DNA of 64,000 bases. Origin: Pyrinomonadaceae bacterium (GTDB lineage Bacteria > Acidobacteriota > Blastocatellia > Pyrinomonadales > Pyrinomonadaceae). The stretch's first letter is position 1. Every line of letters starts with the position of its first letter. The position numbers were made by a program, and so were the translations under genes. The stretch spans positions 1 through 64,000 of the forward strand of contig JAIBCC010000028.1 in NCBI GenBank assembly GCA_019694395.1. Reading direction: 5' to 3'. The notes below the pieces were generated by a model. That model made no database searches and was not told the DNA's origin. It saw only the letters and a list, made by a program, of their open reading frames with translations. Of the stretch, positions 16,148 through 24,351 are shown piece after piece.

Positions 16148-19100
16148 ATGACACTCAGTTGGAATGAAATAAAAAGCCGCGCGATTGAATTTTCCAAAGA
16201 ATGGGAAAACGATTTTAACGAACACGCCGAGGCGAAATCATTTATGGACGCATTTTTTAATGTGTTCGGGATTTCGCGTAAACGGGTTGGGACTTTTGAA
16301 CAAGCCGTTAAAAAAGAAGACGGGCGGCAGGGTTTTATTGATTTCCTTTGGAAAGGTGTCATCCTCATCGAATTTAAATCTCGCGGCAAGAACCTCGAAA
16401 AGGCTCACTCGCAAGCGAAAGATTATTTTGCAGGCATCAAGGAAAGCGATTTGCCGAAATATATTCTGGTTTGCGATTTTGAAAGGTTCAGATTGTATGA
16501 TTTGGAAGAAATTGCCATATCGAATGAGGTTAATTCACAACATAACGATGCGAATCAACAACGTGGAGACGCGAATCAACAACGTAGAGACGCGAATCAA
16601 CAACGTAGAGACGCGAATCAACAACGTAGAGACGCGATGCATCGCGTCTCTACAACACCAACCACGCCAACGCAACCCGTAATTGAATTCAAATTGGCAG
16701 ACCTTGTTCACAATGTTCAGCATTTCGGTTATCTGCTCGGTTATCAAAAAAAGGTTTATAAAGAGCAAGACCCGGCGAATATCAAAGCCGCCGAATTGAT
16801 GGGCAAGCTCCACGACCGTCTGGAAGAAATCGGCTACACGGGACATCCTCTGGAAGTTTATCTCGTCCGCATTTTGTTTTGCCTTTTTGCCGAAGACACG
16901 ACGATTTTTAATAAACAGCAGTTTCAGGATTACATCGAGCAGCGGACGAGCGAAGACGGAAGCGACCTTGCGCCGAAATTGCAGGAACTTTTTCAGGTTT
17001 TGAATACTAATAAACCTTTTCGTTTCAAAAACCTTGATGAACAGCTTGCCGAATTTCCGTATGTCAACGGCAAATTGTTTGAAGAAATTTTGCCGACGGC
17101 GAGTTTTGACTCGAAAATGCGGCAATCTTTGCTTGATTGCTGTTATCTGGATTGGAGCAAAATTTCGCCGGCGATCTTCGGTTCGATGTTTCAATCGGTG
17201 ATGAATCCGAAAGAACGCCGTAATCTGGGAGCGCATTACACCTCTGAAACAAATATTCTCAAACTCATCAAACCGCTTTTTCTTGACGATTTGTGGAAAG
17301 AATTTGAGAGCGTCAAAAATAATCGTAAACAGTTGCAGGAATTTCACGAGAAACTGAGCCGTTTGAAATTTCTTGATCCTGCGTGCGGCTGCGGAAATTT
17401 TCTGGTCATCACTTACCGCGAACTTCGTCTGCTCGAAATCGAGATTTTGCGGGCGTTGCGTAAAACGGGGCAGGCGGTTTTGAACGTCAGCGATATTATC
17501 TGGCTTGATGTGGATATGATGCACGGCATTGAGTTTGAGGAATTTCCTGCACGAATCGCCGAGGTGGCGATGTGGCTGATTGACCATCAGATGAATATGC
17601 AGATCAGTAACGAATTCGGGCAATATTTCGTCCGTCTGCCGCTCAAAAAATCCGCTAAAATCATTCACGGCAACGCTTTGCAGATTGATTGGAGAGATTT
17701 GCTGAACGACAACACAGGCGGAAACGCGACCGTCAGGGAGCGTGTAAATGTTGATGAATCGGACAAACTCTTTGAAATAACAGGCGGAAACGCGACCGTG
17801 AGGGAGCGTGTTGATGGTGATGCGTTGGACACGCTCGTTCACACTCGCGTTTCTGCCAATGATTTTTCGTATATTTTGGGCAATCCGCCGTTTATTGGAC
17901 ATCAATGGAGAAACCAGGAACAAATGAAAGATATGGAATTAGTTTTTGGTGATGCAAAACGTGCAGGTAGATTAGATTATGTAACAGCATGGTATAAGAA
18001 AGCGGCTGAATATATTCAAAATACAAACATCAAAGTTGCATTCGTTTCGACAAATTCCATAGCACAAGGCGAACAAGCTGGAATTTTATGGAACTCACTT
18101 TTCAATCAATACAATATCAAAATTCACTTTGCTCACCGTTCGTTTAGTTGGAGCAATGAAGCTAGAGGAAATGCAGGCGTTCATGTAGTCATAGTCGGAT
18201 TCGGAAATTTTGATATTCCAGAAAAAAGACTTTTTGAATATGAAAATATCAAAGGTGAACCACACGAAATCAGAGTAAAAAATATTAATTCTTATTTAAC
18301 TGAAGGGAAAGAGATTTTGATTGAATCAAGACGTAAACCAATTCACTCATTTCCAGCAATGTTTAAGGGAAGTCAACCAACCGATGGTGGTCATTTGATT
18401 ATTAACTCCAAAGAAGAGTTTGTCAGAATTGAACCTCAATCTAAAAAATTCATAAAGCGTTATATGGGAGCAGAAGACTTCTTAGATTCAAAATTAAGGT
18501 GGTGCTTATGGTTGAAAAACGCTGACCCCAAAGAATTAAAAGCATTAACGAATGTTATTGACAGACTTTTAAAGGTTAAAGAATCTAGGTTGAAAAGTCC
18601 CACACCGTCGGTCAGAAAATTTGCTGAATATCCATCTCTGTTTACACAAGATAGGCAACCTGAAACAGATTATTTGGTGATTCCAGAAGTTTCATCTGAA
18701 AATCGAAAATATATTCCAATTGGTTTTGAATCAAAAGATGTCATTTGTGCGAATACAGTTCAAATTATTCCTAATGCTAATTTTTATATTTTCGGATTTA
18801 TGCAATCGTTGATGCACATGATTTGGGCGAGAACTATTTCTGGAAGATTAGAGTCACGCATAAGATATACACCTGCGGTTTACAACAATTTCCCTTTTCC
18901 CGAAAATCCAAACGAAAAGCAAATTAAAGCCATCGAAACCGCCGCGCAGAGAGTTTTGGATGCGAGGGCTGAGTTTCCCAACAGCTCATTAGCCGACCTC
19001 TACGACCCGCTGACGATGCCGCCAAGCCTTGTCAAAGCGCACAACAATTTAGACAGAGCCGTTGACCTCGCCTATCGTCCAAACGCCTTCACGAGCGAAG

Positions 19101-19198
19101 CAAATCGAATGGTCTTTTTGTTTGAGTTATACGAAAAATACACGGCGGGATTATTTACGGAAGCGAAGCCGAAAAAAGTGAGAAAGACAAATGAATAA
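16148..19198 (+). CDS. MmeI-like (type IIL) single-chain restriction-modification enzyme
   Basis: 1016 residues, ATG at 16148. One polypeptide combines endonuclease, adenine methyltransferase and target recognition, protecting against foreign DNA. The N-terminal PD-(D/E)XK nuclease shows Asp65-X9-Glu75-X-Lys77 (GFIDFLWKG then ILIEFKS), the same spacing as MmeI. Methyltransferase motif I is FLDPACGCGNFL (about 410-421) and motif IV is NPPF (about 579-582). The recognition domain and a helical C-terminus with AEFPNSSLADLYDP follow. Two stretches are not family-typical: a DANQQRR heptapeptide repeated about four times (residues 133-168) and a duplicated TGGNATVRERV segment (about 523-570) just before NPPF, both encoded by dispersed DNA repeats yet in frame. 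No separate methylase or specificity gene is needed. Catalytic residues are intact, so activity is possible. Confidence 0.93.
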   Translation: MTLSWNEIKSRAIEFSKEWENDFNEHAEAKSFMDAFFNVFGISRKRVGTFEQAVKKEDGRQGFIDFLWKGVILIEFKSRGKNLEKAHSQAKDYFAGIKESDLPKYILVCDFERFRLYDLEEIAISNEVNSQHNDANQQRGDANQQRRDANQQRRDANQQRRDAMHRVSTTPTTPTQPVIEFKLADLVHNVQHFGYLLGYQKKVYKEQDPANIKAAELMGKLHDRLEEIGYTGHPLEVYLVRILFCLFAEDTTIFNKQQFQDYIEQRTSEDGSDLAPKLQELFQVLNTNKPFRFKNLDEQLAEFPYVNGKLFEEILPTASFDSKMRQSLLDCCYLDWSKISPAIFGSMFQSVMNPKERRNLGAHYTSETNILKLIKPLFLDDLWKEFESVKNNRKQLQEFHEKLSRLKFLDPACGCGNFLVITYRELRLLEIEILRALRKTGQAVLNVSDIIWLDVDMMHGIEFEEFPARIAEVAMWLIDHQMNMQISNEFGQYFVRLPLKKSAKIIHGNALQIDWRDLLNDNTGGNATVRERVNVDESDKLFEITGGNATVRERVDGDALDTLVHTRVSANDFSYILGNPPFIGHQWRNQEQMKDMELVFGDAKRAGRLDYVTAWYKKAAEYIQNTNIKVAFVSTNSIAQGEQAGILWNSLFNQYNIKIHFAHRSFSWSNEARGNAGVHVVIVGFGNFDIPEKRLFEYENIKGEPHEIRVKNINSYLTEGKEILIESRRKPIHSFPAMFKGSQPTDGGHLIINSKEEFVRIEPQSKKFIKRYMGAEDFLDSKLRWCLWLKNADPKELKALTNVIDRLLKVKESRLKSPTPSVRKFAEYPSLFTQDRQPETDYLVIPEVSSENRKYIPIGFESKDVICANTVQIIPNANFYIFGFMQSLMHMIWARTISGRLESRIRYTPAVYNNFPFPENPNEKQIKAIETAAQRVLDARAEFPNSSLADLYDPLTMPPSLVKAHNNLDRAVDLAYRPNAFTSEANRMVFLFELYEKYTAGLFTEAKPKKVRKTNE
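16550..16653. repeat. 21-bp tandem array ending in a perfect 28-bp palindrome, inside a coding region
   Basis: About four copies of a 21-bp unit (GCGAATCAACAACGTAGAGAC, with variants in the first copies) run from 16550 to about 16636. They end in a perfect palindrome at 16626-16653, whose half-site is GTAGAGACGCGATG. The tandem unit contains part of that half-site, so the array may have grown from it. The 21-bp period keeps the reading frame and encodes NQQRRDA repeats. Confidence 0.9.
17714..17857. repeat. Direct plus inverted repeat insertion inside the methyltransferase domain
   Basis: Two 31-bp copies starting ACAGGCGGAAACGCGACCGT lie at 17714-17744 and 17780-17810 (30 of 31 identical), 66 bp apart. 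A diverged inverted copy lies at about 17830-17857 (23 of 28 complementary). The unit looks like a palindromic mobile repeat accommodated in frame. Confidence 0.8.
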
Positions 19199-19294
19199 GG
19201 TTTCGGCTCAGTCATTTTTTTTACCTCAAAAGTAGTTTAACTCAAATAATTTCAATGGTAAATAAAACATCTAATAGGTAGTAATTTTCAGCTC

Positions 19295-19756
19295 TTACGC
19301 CCCAAATTGCTGTAAATGATGGTCTAAATGTTTATACATCATATTGCTCCATTCAGTTTTATTCAGCACGCCGAATGAATGCGATTCTTTGCCGTCAAAT
19401 TCGTTTTCGCCAAGTTGTTGAGTTTTTTCGATAAAGGCAATCAAACGGGCTTTTTCAGCGGCAAAATCTTTGTCGGACTTCATAATAAATTGCGGTGCAG
19501 TCGGACTGTTTTTCTTGAGCGGTTTATCGCCTGTGACGACACCTTTGACAAACCATTTCAGCACCAATCCCATCAGAAAATTCGGTTTCGGATGTTTGCC
19601 CGGTTCGTAGATTGATTCGTAGGTTACGCAGCAATGCGCGAACATCTGAGCGACATCCATTTTGCCCCACTGACGTTGCGAATCAGGCGTTAAATTGTTG
19701 ATCCGGTTGATTATTCCATCGGAAATTTCTTTGGTGAAAATATTTGGAAATGACAT
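19295..19756 (-). CDS. DUF1569 protein of the DinB-like fold
   Basis: 153 residues from the ATG at 19756-19754. A longer frame begins at 19777 but the family normally starts at MSFPNIF. It matches the DUF1569 pattern: W-G-K-M-D-V-A-Q-M near residues 30-38, then AHC in the first helix, and a C-terminal MYKHLDHHLQQFG with the His pair typical of DinB-type four-helix bundles, which often bind a metal. The function is unknown; related proteins act as thiol- or metal-dependent enzymes in stress or detoxification. No signal peptide. Transcribed toward the restriction-modification gene, from which it is separated by about 100 bp without features. Confidence 0.8.
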   Translation of the reverse strand: MSFPNIFTKEISDGIINRINNLTPDSQRQWGKMDVAQMFAHCCVTYESIYEPGKHPKPNFLMGLVLKWFVKGVVTGDKPLKKNSPTAPQFIMKSDKDFAAEKARLIAFIEKTQQLGENEFDGKESHSFGVLNKTEWSNMMYKHLDHHLQQFGA

Positions 19757-19796
19757 AAAATTTAACCTTCGGCTCAAAATTTTGCTGCTAATCTTT

Positions 19797-20363
19797 TCAC
19801 TTTTTCGGCAAGGTCATTGTTTCGCCTTCTTTGTTGATCTCTAAATGACGCGTAGTATTTTCCGTGACGCTGGATGGCGGCGCAACCAGATCGCCTGTAT
19901 CATAGATCGAGCCTTGCGGTTTAACGAATTCCGTTTGGGTTGGCGGAAGATTGTAGTTTTGCTGTGTTGGCGGAATTTGATTTTGCATTACCGGATTAGC
20001 ATTGGCTTGTCGTTTTTCAATGCTTTTGGCTTTTAGGATTTGAGAAACTCCGTTTGAAAAGGAGAAAAATGCAGGGAAAAGCATTGCCCACCACCAAGCG
20101 TGTCCGCCGGCGACTCCGGTAAAAAGTAAGGCTAGCGCAACGGCGGCAAAACCGAATCCGGTGATTACGCCTTTGACTCCTGAGCTGAATAGATCGTCAG
20201 GATGATTTGAACGCACTCGTCCTTTTCGGTCAATATAAACATCCGGCACAGATGGTTTTACTGCACCGCTTAAAGCAGTCGAGACATTACTCAAATCAGT
20301 TCCGCAGCTTCGGCAAAATTTTCCTGTTTCGGGATTCTCAGTTCCACATTTTGGGCAAAACAT
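19797..20363 (-). CDS. Zinc-ribbon membrane protein
   Basis: 188 residues, ATG start. It opens with a zinc ribbon (CPKCGTENP then CRSCGTDL, residues 3-25), followed by a Ser-rich linker and one or two hydrophobic segments at about residues 68-110 (VITGFGFAAVALALLF and WWWAMLFPAFFSF). The C-terminal third is Pro/Gln-rich and probably disordered. There is no signal peptide, so the ribbon should be cytoplasmic. Proteins of this layout are common in Acidobacteriota and have no assigned function. It lies downstream of rlmB on the same strand. Confidence 0.75.
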   Translation of the reverse strand: MFCPKCGTENPETGKFCRSCGTDLSNVSTALSGAVKPSVPDVYIDRKGRVRSNHPDDLFSSGVKGVITGFGFAAVALALLFTGVAGGHAWWWAMLFPAFFSFSNGVSQILKAKSIEKRQANANPVMQNQIPPTQQNYNLPPTQTEFVKPQGSIYDTGDLVAPPSSVTENTTRHLEINKEGETMTLPKK

Positions 20364-20433
20364 ATTTTCGTTAATTGATTATGGTTAATTGTTAATTGCA
20401 AAATCGGCAAATTATTCGTATAAACTGCCACTG

Positions 20434-21351
20434 TCACTGCGGCTGCAGCTTTCTGCGGCGCAACGCTTCAAAAAGGATTACGCCGGTAGCGACAGATACG
20501 TTCAAAGATTCTATTTTCCCCTGCATTGGAATTTTTAGCAACATATCGCAATTTTCTGCCACTAAACGATGCAGACCTTTCCCTTCGCTGCCCATCACCA
20601 ACGCCGTCGGCTGATTCCAATCCCAATCCGAATAAGTTGTTTTAGTTTCAAAACTTGTGCCGACCACCCACACGCCGCGTGACTGCAAATCTTCGATCAA
20701 ACGATTCAGATTAGTGACTTTAGCGACTTTAACATATTCGGTCGCTCCGGCAGAAGATTTGGCAACCGTTTCATTTAACCCAACGGCGCGGCGTTCGGGA
20801 ATAAAAACACCTTCGACTCCCGCACATTCTGCTGTTCGCAAAATCGCTCCTAAATTACGCGGGTCTTCAATTCCGTCCAAAATCACGATCAAAGGTTTTT
20901 CGCCCGCTTCGATTTTGGCTGAAATTTCGTCCAGAAGTTTTTCGGCATCGTAATAATCGGCTGAGGCAACAAAAGCAATTACGCCTTGATGATTTGCACC
21001 AGGTTCCACAAATTTTGTTAGATTCTGACGCGGAACTTTTTGAAAAGGAACGCGATTTTCTTTGGCTAAACTCAATAATTCGTGCAAGCGTTTTTCGTGT
21101 CCGCCTTCGGCTACCAAGATCTTCTCTACTCGTTTGGCATTGGCGCGGAGGGCTTCGAGAATTGGCAAAACCCCGAAAATGAGCGAAGAGTTGGGATTTG
21201 GGAGTTGGGAGTTTTTACTCTCGATTCTCGACTCTCGACTCTCAACTCTCGACGTGTTCCCTTCGACCTTCGACTTTCGACCTTCGACCTTCGACTTTGG
21301 ACTTTGAACTTTTGACCTTCGACCTTCGACCTTCGACTTATTCCACTTCAT
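20434..21351 (-). CDS. rlmB: 23S rRNA 2'-O-ribose methyltransferase, RlmB/TrmH family
   Basis: 305 residues if the ATG at 21351 is used. SPOUT methyltransferase that methylates the ribose of G2251 in 23S rRNA. The substrate-binding N-domain begins at IFGVLPILEAL (about residue 58). SPOUT motifs are present: ILDGIEDPRNLGAILRTAE, then FIPERRAVGLNETVAKSSAGA, then LVMGSEGKGLHRLV, and IPMQGKIESLNVSVATG. The first roughly 50 residues are a low-complexity tail (KSKVEGR-like) encoded by heptamer repeats. The ATG overlaps the upstream gene's stop as ATGA, which favours coupled translation from this start, and no other ATG lies before the conserved core. A non-ATG internal start cannot be excluded. The enzyme assignment is firm; the tail is odd. 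Confidence 0.93.
   Translation of the reverse strand: MKWNKSKVEGRRSKVQSPKSKVEGRKSKVEGNTSRVESRESRIESKNSQLPNPNSSLIFGVLPILEALRANAKRVEKILVAEGGHEKRLHELLSLAKENRVPFQKVPRQNLTKFVEPGANHQGVIAFVASADYYDAEKLLDEISAKIEAGEKPLIVILDGIEDPRNLGAILRTAECAGVEGVFIPERRAVGLNETVAKSSAGATEYVKVAKVTNLNRLIEDLQSRGVWVVGTSFETKTTYSDWDWNQPTALVMGSEGKGLHRLVAENCDMLLKIPMQGKIESLNVSVATGVILFEALRRRKLQPQ
21191..21340. repeat. Heptanucleotide (STRR-like) repeat array in the 5' end of rlmB
   Basis: Two adjoining families of 7-bp units are seen: ACTCTCG/TTGGGAG-type units (21191-21251) and CGACCTT/CGACTTT-type units (21258-21340), with point variants. The array is translated as the N-terminal tail of RlmB. Similar units occur at 7594-7624, 26225-26250, 29265-29345, 41775-41816, 43030-43100 and 61796-61845. 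Confidence 0.85.
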
Positions 21352-22364
21352 AAAAGATTTCTTAGTAAACGTGAGTAACGGGTAAACTGAATTAAATTGC
21401 TGACAGTAGTAATGTTAGTGCGGCTGAGTTTTCCCACCATACTGCGATTCAAACCATTTGAATCGTTCCTTTGCGAGACTTCCCAAACCTTGCTCAACTC
21501 TAAACGAATCTGCAAATAATCATTATCAAATTTTGCATTCGGCACGATTGAGCGCAATTTTTCGGCTAGAGTTTTAATGTTGTCTTTGGCTAATAAACTC
21601 TTTTCAGCACCGAGACACGAAAAATCAAAGCCTTTTGGTTCAATTCGATAACCTAAATTATCCTGAGTGCTGTAAATGTCTATCACCGTTTCGTCGCTGC
21701 TGATTTCGGCACTTTCCAAGACCTTTTTCTCGTCTTTCTTTTTCATACTTTCGACGGCTTCGATCTTTCGTTCAAACAATGTGCCGACAACGATTAAATT
21801 AATGTCATTCAAAGGAATTTCCGCAACCTCATCAGCGTTGAATAAAATTAAAATCAACTTATCTTCGTAAAAATCAATTCCGCGCAATCTTCTCGGCAAA
21901 GTTTCGATTTTCAACAACTCATCCAGCACAATTTTGCAATCAATTCCAATCTCATGCAGACGATTTACCAGAACCTCCGCTTCGGTTTGCGATTCAAGCC
22001 GCGCCAACGGCAAAACCTTTTTGGCACTAAAAAGCCGGGTTGCGTCTTCACGCTCCAAATTTAATAATTTTGCAGCCTTTACCTCATCAACCGGTGCATC
22101 TTTTGGCAAGTAAACCAGATTAAACCCCTTTTCCCAGTCTTCGAGTTTGCGGAAACTTGGTTTAAGAAATTGAGTCTGATCGTAGGAGACTTTCAAGTCC
22201 GCGCCGCAATAAAAACATTTCAGACGGGTTGGCGGACTTTTGCGCTGACATTTATCGCACAAAATCATTTCTTCAGCCTTAAAGCCGATTTCCTCTGATT
22301 GAACCGGTAAATCCTTTAGCCATTGGTCGGGATGAATTTGTTCGTTCTTTTTTTCCATAACCAT
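21348..22364 (-). CDS. Uncharacterised zinc-ribbon protein upstream of rlmB
   Basis: 338 residues from the ATG at 22364; an ATG two codons later (22358) is equally good. A zinc ribbon, ILCDKCQRK then LKCFYCGADL, lies at about residues 34-57. A central region (about 115-180) with LPLARLESQTEAEVLVNRL resembles small domains that tune signalling or transport proteins. The C-terminal part contains YRIEPKGFDFSCLG and ends in a basic, Ser/Asn-rich helix. No signal peptide or membrane span. I do not recognise a named family. The stop overlaps the rlmB start as ATGA, so the two products are made together, which weakly hints at an RNA- or ribosome-linked role. Confidence 0.8.
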   Translation of the reverse strand: MVMEKKNEQIHPDQWLKDLPVQSEEIGFKAEEMILCDKCQRKSPPTRLKCFYCGADLKVSYDQTQFLKPSFRKLEDWEKGFNLVYLPKDAPVDEVKAAKLLNLEREDATRLFSAKKVLPLARLESQTEAEVLVNRLHEIGIDCKIVLDELLKIETLPRRLRGIDFYEDKLILILFNADEVAEIPLNDINLIVVGTLFERKIEAVESMKKKDEKKVLESAEISSDETVIDIYSTQDNLGYRIEPKGFDFSCLGAEKSLLAKDNIKTLAEKLRSIVPNAKFDNDYLQIRLELSKVWEVSQRNDSNGLNRSMVGKLSRTNITTVSNLIQFTRYSRLLRNLL

Positions 22365-22508
22365 TTGGCATTATACGATAAAAACGATTAACGGGAACAA
22401 TTTAAGCAGTCTTGCTAAATAGAATTTAAGAAATTGTTATGGCAAAAGATTTGAGTCGGCAGATTGTCTGTGACGAACCGCCCGAAAACAAATTCTAAAA
22501 CTTCATTG

Positions 22509-22541
22509 TTATCCGGCAAAATTGTCCAAACAACCGGATAA
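22509..22541 (-). terminator. Hairpin downstream of the LolC/E-type gene
   Basis: TTATCCGG (22509-22516) pairs with CCGGATAA (22534-22541) across 17 bases. There is no clear U-run on the minus strand, so it may be a weak terminator or a repeat remnant. The rest of the 22365-22603 spacer shows no gene. Confidence 0.35.
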
Positions 22542-22603
22542 AATAAAACATTGATCAGAATGAAAATGATTCTTTTAACCTGTGCTTTCAGGCTTTTTGC
22601 TTC

Positions 22604-23737
22604 TTAAACGGTTCGCAGATTTTCCAAGGGTTTAACTTTTGCGGCTTTCCAGGCGGGATAGATGGTAGCAATTAAACTTAAGGCAAAAGCAATCAAACCA
22701 ATCAAAAAAACATCGGATAAATTGGGCTGCAAAGTGATTTGATTGAGCGAATAGACCTCTTTTTCCAGACTTATCAGGCGAAAATAATTGGCTAAAAAAC
22801 ACACTGACAGACCTAAAATGGTTCCTAAAACAATCCCGATCAGACCTAAAAATAAACCTTCGAGTAAAAAAATTGATAAAAGATTTTTGGTAGTTGCGCC
22901 GCAAGTTCGCAAAATTGCAATGTCCAAACGGCGTTCATTGACTAATAAAGCCAAAGTCGTCGTAATGTTCAGAACCGCGACAAAAATAATAAGCGAAATA
23001 ATGGCTAACGAAACTTTTTTCTCCAGACTCAATGCGGCAAAAAGCGGTTGATTTGCTTCCTGCCAATCAACGATCTTATATTCATCCGAAAGATTTTGAC
23101 GTAATTGCACGGCGGTTTCTTGAGCCTTGTAAATATCTTTCAAAGCAACACTTAAGATAGTAGGATAAAAATTTTGTTTACCAAAAATGTAGTTGTAAGC
23201 ATTTGGCGAAAGGTAAATCCAGGTCGAATCATAATCATAGATTCCGGTCTGAAATATTCCATTAACTCCGATGCAGGAATTTTTTGCCGAATCATTATTT
23301 GAAACAACGATCTCAGCTTTTTTGCCGACTTCCAAACCTGTTTTTTCCGCCAATTCCCTTCCAACAGAAAGATTATTTTCAGCGTTTTCCACCACTCGCA
23401 AAACACAATAAGCCGTTGACGTGTCGCCAATGACCAAGGCACTGTCAAAGGTTGTGGCTTCTACTTTTTTGACATTGGATTGTTTTTCTAAATCTTCTTT
23501 AAGCTGTTGATAAGTTTGAATCTCTGCTCCGTCTTTTCGGAAAATCGTGATGTGAGCAGTATTTTGTAGAATCTTGTTCTGCATTTCGGCTTGAAAGCCT
23601 CGTGCAAGAGATTGAGCAACGATCAATGACGCAACACCAACCGCAATTCCGACGATGGCGACCAATGCTGTAAATTTTGCCAATGATTTACGTTGAGAGC
23701 GAAAATATCGAAAGGCAAGATTTACTTCAAATTTCAT
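22604..23737 (-). CDS. LolC/LolE-family ABC transporter permease
   Basis: 377 residues from the ATG at 23737-23735 (MKFEVNLAFRYFRSQRK). A longer frame to 23803 only translates ACGCAAAG repeat DNA. Typical FtsX/MacB/LolCE topology: a first membrane segment at about residues 20-42 (FTALVAIVGIAVGVASLIV), a periplasmic MacB-PCD domain (about 45-240), then three C-terminal membrane segments. The loop NERRLDIAILRTCGATTKNL after TM2 is the coupling region for the ATPase. Lol permeases extract lipoproteins from the inner membrane for the outer membrane. No ATP-binding partner (LolD) lies in the window, so it must be encoded elsewhere. Confidence 0.88.
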   Translation of the reverse strand: MKFEVNLAFRYFRSQRKSLAKFTALVAIVGIAVGVASLIVAQSLARGFQAEMQNKILQNTAHITIFRKDGAEIQTYQQLKEDLEKQSNVKKVEATTFDSALVIGDTSTAYCVLRVVENAENNLSVGRELAEKTGLEVGKKAEIVVSNNDSAKNSCIGVNGIFQTGIYDYDSTWIYLSPNAYNYIFGKQNFYPTILSVALKDIYKAQETAVQLRQNLSDEYKIVDWQEANQPLFAALSLEKKVSLAIISLIIFVAVLNITTTLALLVNERRLDIAILRTCGATTKNLLSIFLLEGLFLGLIGIVLGTILGLSVCFLANYFRLISLEKEVYSLNQITLQPNLSDVFLIGLIAFALSLIATIYPAWKAAKVKPLENLRTV

Positions 23738-24351
23738 TATAAATAAAGACTTTAACGCAAAGACGCAAAGAAACAAAGGCGAAACAAAATTTACTGTGGA
23801 CAACTTTAAAATAACGTCAGTTCTGGATAAGAAACCGTTTTATTAGTCGGTGAAACCGACGACATTTTTGTAGCCCATAACACCAGTTATGGGACTAAGA
23901 AGATAAAATTCTAGAGTTCTTGAAAAGAACGGCATAAATTTATGCCGCCATTTTCAATGGCTTTATTGAATCCTTGACTGTTTTCCCACAGATCCTCTGT
24001 GGGCTACAAAAATACCGCCATTTTCAATGGCTTATCTCGAATTGACGTTAAAATATTTCTCCTGGATTACTGAGAATTTGTTTGAAAACTCAAAGTTTTG
24101 TTTTTTTGTCTCTGAAAGAGACTAAGATAATAGCGTAGGGTGAAACCCTACGTTTTTTGAAAAAGCCGTTCCGTCTCTGAAGGAGACGAATAATCAACCT
24201 TGGCTGTTCGACACTTACAGCGTCGAAACGGATTATTTATCAACTCGTAGGGTTTTACCCTACGCTATTATGTTTGTCTCCGTTGGGGACAATTTCCGAG
24301 TTTTCAAACAGTTTCTAAACTTTTTGCCTTTTGCCCTTTTACTCTTTACTT
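23738..24351. repeat. Palindrome-rich 0.6 kb spacer
   Basis: No gene is supported here. From 23745 to 23786 there are ACGCAAAG-type repeats. Then follow short hairpins with GAAA-like or short loops: 23846-23860 (GTCGG-TGAAA-CCGAC), 23874-23893 (CCCATAAC-ACCA-GTTATGGG), and others near 23915, 23934 and 23987. A GCCATTTTCAATGGC-type motif occurs twice (near 23942 and 24013). A larger nested palindrome occupies 24072-24316. The spacer ends in CTTTTGCC-like repeats. Confidence 0.75.
24072..24316. repeat. 245-bp nested palindromic element
   Basis: Outer arms at 24072-24091 and 24298-24316 (TTTGAAAACTC and complement) enclose a second pair at about 24126-24152 and 24245-24271 (ATAATAGCGTAGGGT and complement). 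Each inner arm is itself a hairpin (CGTAGGGTGAAACCCTACG; CGTAGGGTTTTACCCTACG), with GTCTCTGAAAGAGAC and CGTCTCTGAAGGAGACG hairpins alongside. No open frame is inside. It is probably a non-autonomous mobile or REP-cluster element. Confidence 0.75.

Noticed and set aside
16535..17923. 462-codon open frame on the minus strand inside the MmeI-like gene
   Set aside because: It opposes a well-supported restriction-modification gene with family motifs in frame. Part of it just reads the tandem repeats (LIRVST units). No family resemblance.
16148..19198. Treating the MmeI-like gene as a frameshifted pseudogene because of its repeats
   Set aside because: The frame is continuous over 1016 codons and nuclease, motif I and NPPF residues are intact.
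22439..22498. Tiny plus-strand frame of 19 codons in the spacer before the LolC/E-type gene
   Set aside because: Too short, no ribosome site, no conserved neighbour.
23738..24351. CRISPR array, because of repeated short palindromes
   Set aside because: Repeats differ in length and sequence, spacers are not regular, and no cas genes are present.
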